From positions 1 through 17,108 of the forward strand of contig JAIPFS010000009.1 of the NCBI GenBank assembly GCA_021736545.1: DNA of 17,108 bases, given 5' to 3'. This document shows, in pieces, positions 12,454-17,108 of the stretch. This stretch comes from Spirochaetia bacterium (GTDB lineage Bacteria > Spirochaetota > Spirochaetia > PWKH01). The notes below the pieces were generated by a model that had not been told where the DNA came from, did no database searches, and saw only the letters and a program-made list of their open reading frames with translations. Positions within the stretch are counted from its first letter, which is position 1, and the number at the start of each line of letters is the position of its first letter. The position numbers and the translations under genes were made by a program.

Positions 12454-15096
12454 CTAAAGATCATCATCCTGGATGTCCTCTTCATCTTCTTCTTCATCTT
12501 CATCTTCATCTTCATTTTCTTCATTTCCTAATATTTCATCATCTTCTTGGATGGTATTTCCAATATCATTCTCATCCGTTTTTTTATTCTCATCATTATC
12601 TTCAATATTTTCAATTTCTTTCTCTTTGTTATCGTTTTCTTGAATTTTTTTATCGAGCTCTTCCTCGTTCTCCTCATTTTCTACTCGAGCAATTGCAACA
12701 ACCCTATCAGCTTCACTAATATTTGAGATAATAACTCCACTTGAAGAACGACCCTGTACTGGAATTTGAGAAACGTCTATACGGAGTGTTGTTCCCATAG
12801 AAGTTATGGACATGAGGTTATCTTCCTCTTTTACTGAAAGAGCCCCTACAATTCTTCCTGTTTTTTCCTGAAGTTTATAACAAATCTGACCCTGCGTTGC
12901 TCTTGCATGTACAGAAAAACTGTCAAAATCCAAACGTTTTCCAAAACCGTCTTCTGTTACCAGTAATATTTTCCTTTCCGGGTCAACCATAAGAATTGAT
13001 GCAATCTCATCATCCGGCCGTAATTTCATTCCGCGAACACCTCTTGTTGCTCTTCCCATGGCTCTCACTGAATCTTCAGGAAATTTCAAGGCGAGACCCT
13101 TTCGAGAAACCAGTAAAGCTTCATTCCCACCGCCGGTCAACTGAGCCCTGACAAGCTTATCACCATCATCCAGTTTGATTGCAATTATTCCTCGTTTTTT
13201 GGCATTTACAAACTGTGATACCGCTGCTTTTTTAACAACACCCTTAGAAGTTACCATAAAGAGGAACTCCTCATCAGTAAACTCTTTAATTGATACAACC
13301 GCATTAATCTCTTCATCGGGTGAAATATTCATCAAAGCTTTGATATGGCTGCCCTTTGATTGGCGTGACCCTTCAGGTATTTCATGAACCTTTAACCAGT
13401 AAGCTTTACCAATTGAGGTAACAAACATTATATGATCATGGGTAGAAGCTACAAAAAGGTGGTTAATAAAATCCTCATCCCGTAATTTTGCAGACGATGA
13501 TCCCCTACCGCCGCGACCTTGTCTTCTGTATGCAGATACTGGAACTCGTTTTACAAAACCTCTATTAGAAATAAGCACTACCATATCTTCTTCAGTAATA
13601 AGGTCTTCAACCTGAAATTCTTCCACTTCATCTCGTAAAATTTCAGTTCTTCTGGGATCTGAAAATTTTTCAGTAGTTACTCTCAGCTCTTCATTCACAA
13701 CATCAAGAATCTTCTGCTCACTAGAAAGTAAGTCTTTAAAATAAGCTATTTTCCCCTGCAGTTCCTCAAGTTCATCAACAATTTTCTGAGTCTCCAAACT
13801 TGTCAACTTCTGCAGCCGCATATCTAGGATTGCCTGAGCCTGAACTTCAGATAAGGTGAAACGCGCCATCAAATGATTTTTTGCGGTAATCACATCTTTT
13901 GATTTCTTTATTATTTCCACCACTTCATCAATATTCTGAAGTGCAATCTTTAAGCCTTCAAGAAGATGCGCTCGTTCCTCCGCTTTCCGAAGTTCATACT
14001 TAGTTCTGCGAGTAATGACATCTTTCCTGTGATTGACAAAGTGAAAAATCATCTCCTTCAGACTGAGCAGTTTTGGTTTTCCATTAACCAAAGCTAGATT
14101 ATTCACATTAAAATTCTGCTGCAGAGATGTATTCGTAAAAAGCTGATTTAAAACAACTCTGGGAACTGCAGATCTTTTCAACTCAATAACAACTCTCATA
14201 CCGTTGCGGTCTGATTCATCTCGCAGATCAGAGATTCCTTCAATCCTTTTATTTCTCACCAAATCAGCAATTTTCGTAATTAAGGCTGCTTTATTCACTA
14301 AGTAAGGAAGTTCTGTTACAATTATTACATCAGTCCCTCTGCTGTCAATTTCAATACTGCAGCGGGCACGAACCGTTATCTTCCCTCTGCCTGTTTCAAA
14401 AGACTGCCGGATTCCTTGGGTACCGTAAATTATTCCGCCGCCGGGAAAATCCGGTCCCTTCACATAAGAAGTTAATTCATCCAAAGTTATATCGGGATTC
14501 GCTATATACGCTGATATAGCCTTGGATACCTCTCCAAGATTATGAGGTGCCATATTAGTTGCCATTCCAACGGCAATACCACTGCCGCCATTTACTAGTA
14601 AATATGGAAAGGCTGCCGGGAGAACAAGAGGCTCTTTTAATGATTCATCATAATTTGCACCAAAATCAATGGTTTCTTTTGCTATATCCCGGAGCATCTC
14701 TTCTGCAATGGGATGCATTTTTGCTTCTGTATACCTCATTGCAGCTGGCGGGTCACCGTCTATGGATCCAAAATTCCCCTGGGGACGAACAACTGGATAC
14801 CTCATAGAAAAATCCTGAGCAAGCCGGACAAGGGAGTCATAAATCGCTGCATCTCCATGAGGGTGATACTTACCGAGAACATCTCCTACTATTCTTCCAC
14901 ACTTTTTATACGCCCGGTCTGAACGCAGTCCCATCTGATGCATTGAATAGAGTATTCTCCTATGCACCGGTTTCAATCCATCACGTACATCAGGCAGTGC
15001 CCTGCTGACGATGACGGACATTGCGTAATTCAGATACGATTCCCGCATCTCATCTTCTATAGCAACTGGTATGATTTTCTTTTTTATATCATCCAC
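12454..15096 (-). CDS. gyrA: DNA gyrase subunit A
   Basis: This subunit cleaves, passes and reseals DNA with GyrB to introduce negative supercoils. The 880 residues show the winged-helix/tower core, with catalytic Tyr122 (in AAMRYTEAKM), and the beta-pinwheel C-terminal domain, with GyrA box QGRGGRG (about 525; the usual second residue Arg is Gly). The quinolone region HPHGDAAIYDSL aligns without gaps to E. coli and has Ala83 and Asp87. After the pinwheel comes a tail of 75 residues (about 806-880) with 41 Asp/Glu and only 6 Lys, longer than the acidic tail of E. coli GyrA. The start is a GTG with GAGG eight bases upstream, in the 14-base gap after gyrB. An intrinsic terminator containing parS follows. 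Confidence 0.97.
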   Translation of the reverse strand: MDDIKKKIIPVAIEDEMRESYLNYAMSVIVSRALPDVRDGLKPVHRRILYSMHQMGLRSDRAYKKCGRIVGDVLGKYHPHGDAAIYDSLVRLAQDFSMRYPVVRPQGNFGSIDGDPPAAMRYTEAKMHPIAEEMLRDIAKETIDFGANYDESLKEPLVLPAAFPYLLVNGGSGIAVGMATNMAPHNLGEVSKAISAYIANPDITLDELTSYVKGPDFPGGGIIYGTQGIRQSFETGRGKITVRARCSIEIDSRGTDVIIVTELPYLVNKAALITKIADLVRNKRIEGISDLRDESDRNGMRVVIELKRSAVPRVVLNQLFTNTSLQQNFNVNNLALVNGKPKLLSLKEMIFHFVNHRKDVITRRTKYELRKAEERAHLLEGLKIALQNIDEVVEIIKKSKDVITAKNHLMARFTLSEVQAQAILDMRLQKLTSLETQKIVDELEELQGKIAYFKDLLSSEQKILDVVNEELRVTTEKFSDPRRTEILRDEVEEFQVEDLITEEDMVVLISNRGFVKRVPVSAYRRQGRGGRGSSSAKLRDEDFINHLFVASTHDHIMFVTSIGKAYWLKVHEIPEGSRQSKGSHIKALMNISPDEEINAVVSIKEFTDEEFLFMVTSKGVVKKAAVSQFVNAKKRGIIAIKLDDGDKLVRAQLTGGGNEALLVSRKGLALKFPEDSVRAMGRATRGVRGMKLRPDDEIASILMVDPERKILLVTEDGFGKRLDFDSFSVHARATQGQICYKLQEKTGRIVGALSVKEEDNLMSITSMGTTLRIDVSQIPVQGRSSSGVIISNISEADRVVAIARVENEENEEELDKKIQENDNKEKEIENIEDNDENKKTDENDIGNTIQEDDEILGNEENEDEDEDEEEDEEDIQDDDL
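12481..12516. repeat. Hexamer repeat encoding the acidic end of GyrA
   Basis: Six consecutive hexamers, four TTCATC plus the variants TTCTTC and TTCATT, read in frame as Glu-Asp (or Glu-Glu) dipeptides on the minus strand near the GyrA C-terminus. Such a tract can change in copy number by slippage without shifting the frame. Confidence 0.85.
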
Positions 15097-15110
15097 AATA
15101 TATTCCTCAA

Positions 15111-17081
<1,971 letters not shown>

Positions 17082-17108
17082 TCATAGGTTCTGCTCATCA
17101 GTATAGCT

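Noticed and set aside
12390..12719. Plus-strand frame rich in His, Leu and Phe beginning MFHVKQL at the parS site
   Set aside because: It is the antisense of the GyrA acidic repeat; the odd composition comes from complementing GAA/GAT codons.

Overview
The window looks like a bacterial chromosome segment close to the replication origin of an anaerobic, Gram-negative-type organism, most likely a spirochaete of the Spirochaetaceae. This assignment is tentative. It rests on the gyrB-gyrA pair near parA/parB, the style of the ParB N-terminus (SKRGLGKGINSLM), a membrane-anchored TraB/PrgY-family protein, a flavodiiron protein that suggests an oxygen-sensitive lifestyle, and residues in GyrA and GyrB that I associate with spirochaetes. 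The left third is visibly GC-richer than the right two thirds. No rRNA, tRNA, CRISPR array or insertion sequence is visible.

Left part (1-7500): a metabolic and transport set in mixed orientations. It holds the end of a MATE efflux pump (+), a PepD-type M20 dipeptidase (+), a flavodiiron protein FprA (-), a YgjP/WSS-type metallopeptidase (-), a small unrecognised protein (+) starting 12 bp from the peptidase in the opposite direction, a LysO-like lysine exporter (-) and a TraB/PrgY-family membrane protein (+).

Middle part (7586-11213, minus strand): a compact run parA-parB-cyclophilin-radA, with an 8-base overlap between parA and parB and gaps of 34 and 38 bases after them. The parA promoter sits so close to its ATG that the mRNA is predicted to be leaderless. 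A small NifU-type Fe-S scaffold gene points the other way (+) and ends in a strong terminator.

Right part (11596-17108): an 858-base AT-rich region without a convincing gene, then gyrA and gyrB on the minus strand (gyrB first, 14-base gap). The non-coding region carries two perfect 16-bp parS sites (TGTTTCACGTGAAACA), 587 bp apart, which are the expected binding sites of the ParB encoded 1.3-2 kb away. The second parS forms the core of a perfect 32-bp palindrome followed by seven Ts on the minus strand just after gyrA, so one sequence appears to serve as both centromere site and gyrA transcription terminator. This is the most notable feature of the window. GyrA also has a 75-residue hyperacidic tail encoded partly by a hexamer repeat, and Ala at the position equivalent to E. 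coli Ser83.

Functionally, the right half brings together origin segregation (ParA, ParB, parS), supercoiling (gyrase) and recombination (RadA). The left half is ordinary housekeeping and accessory metabolism.
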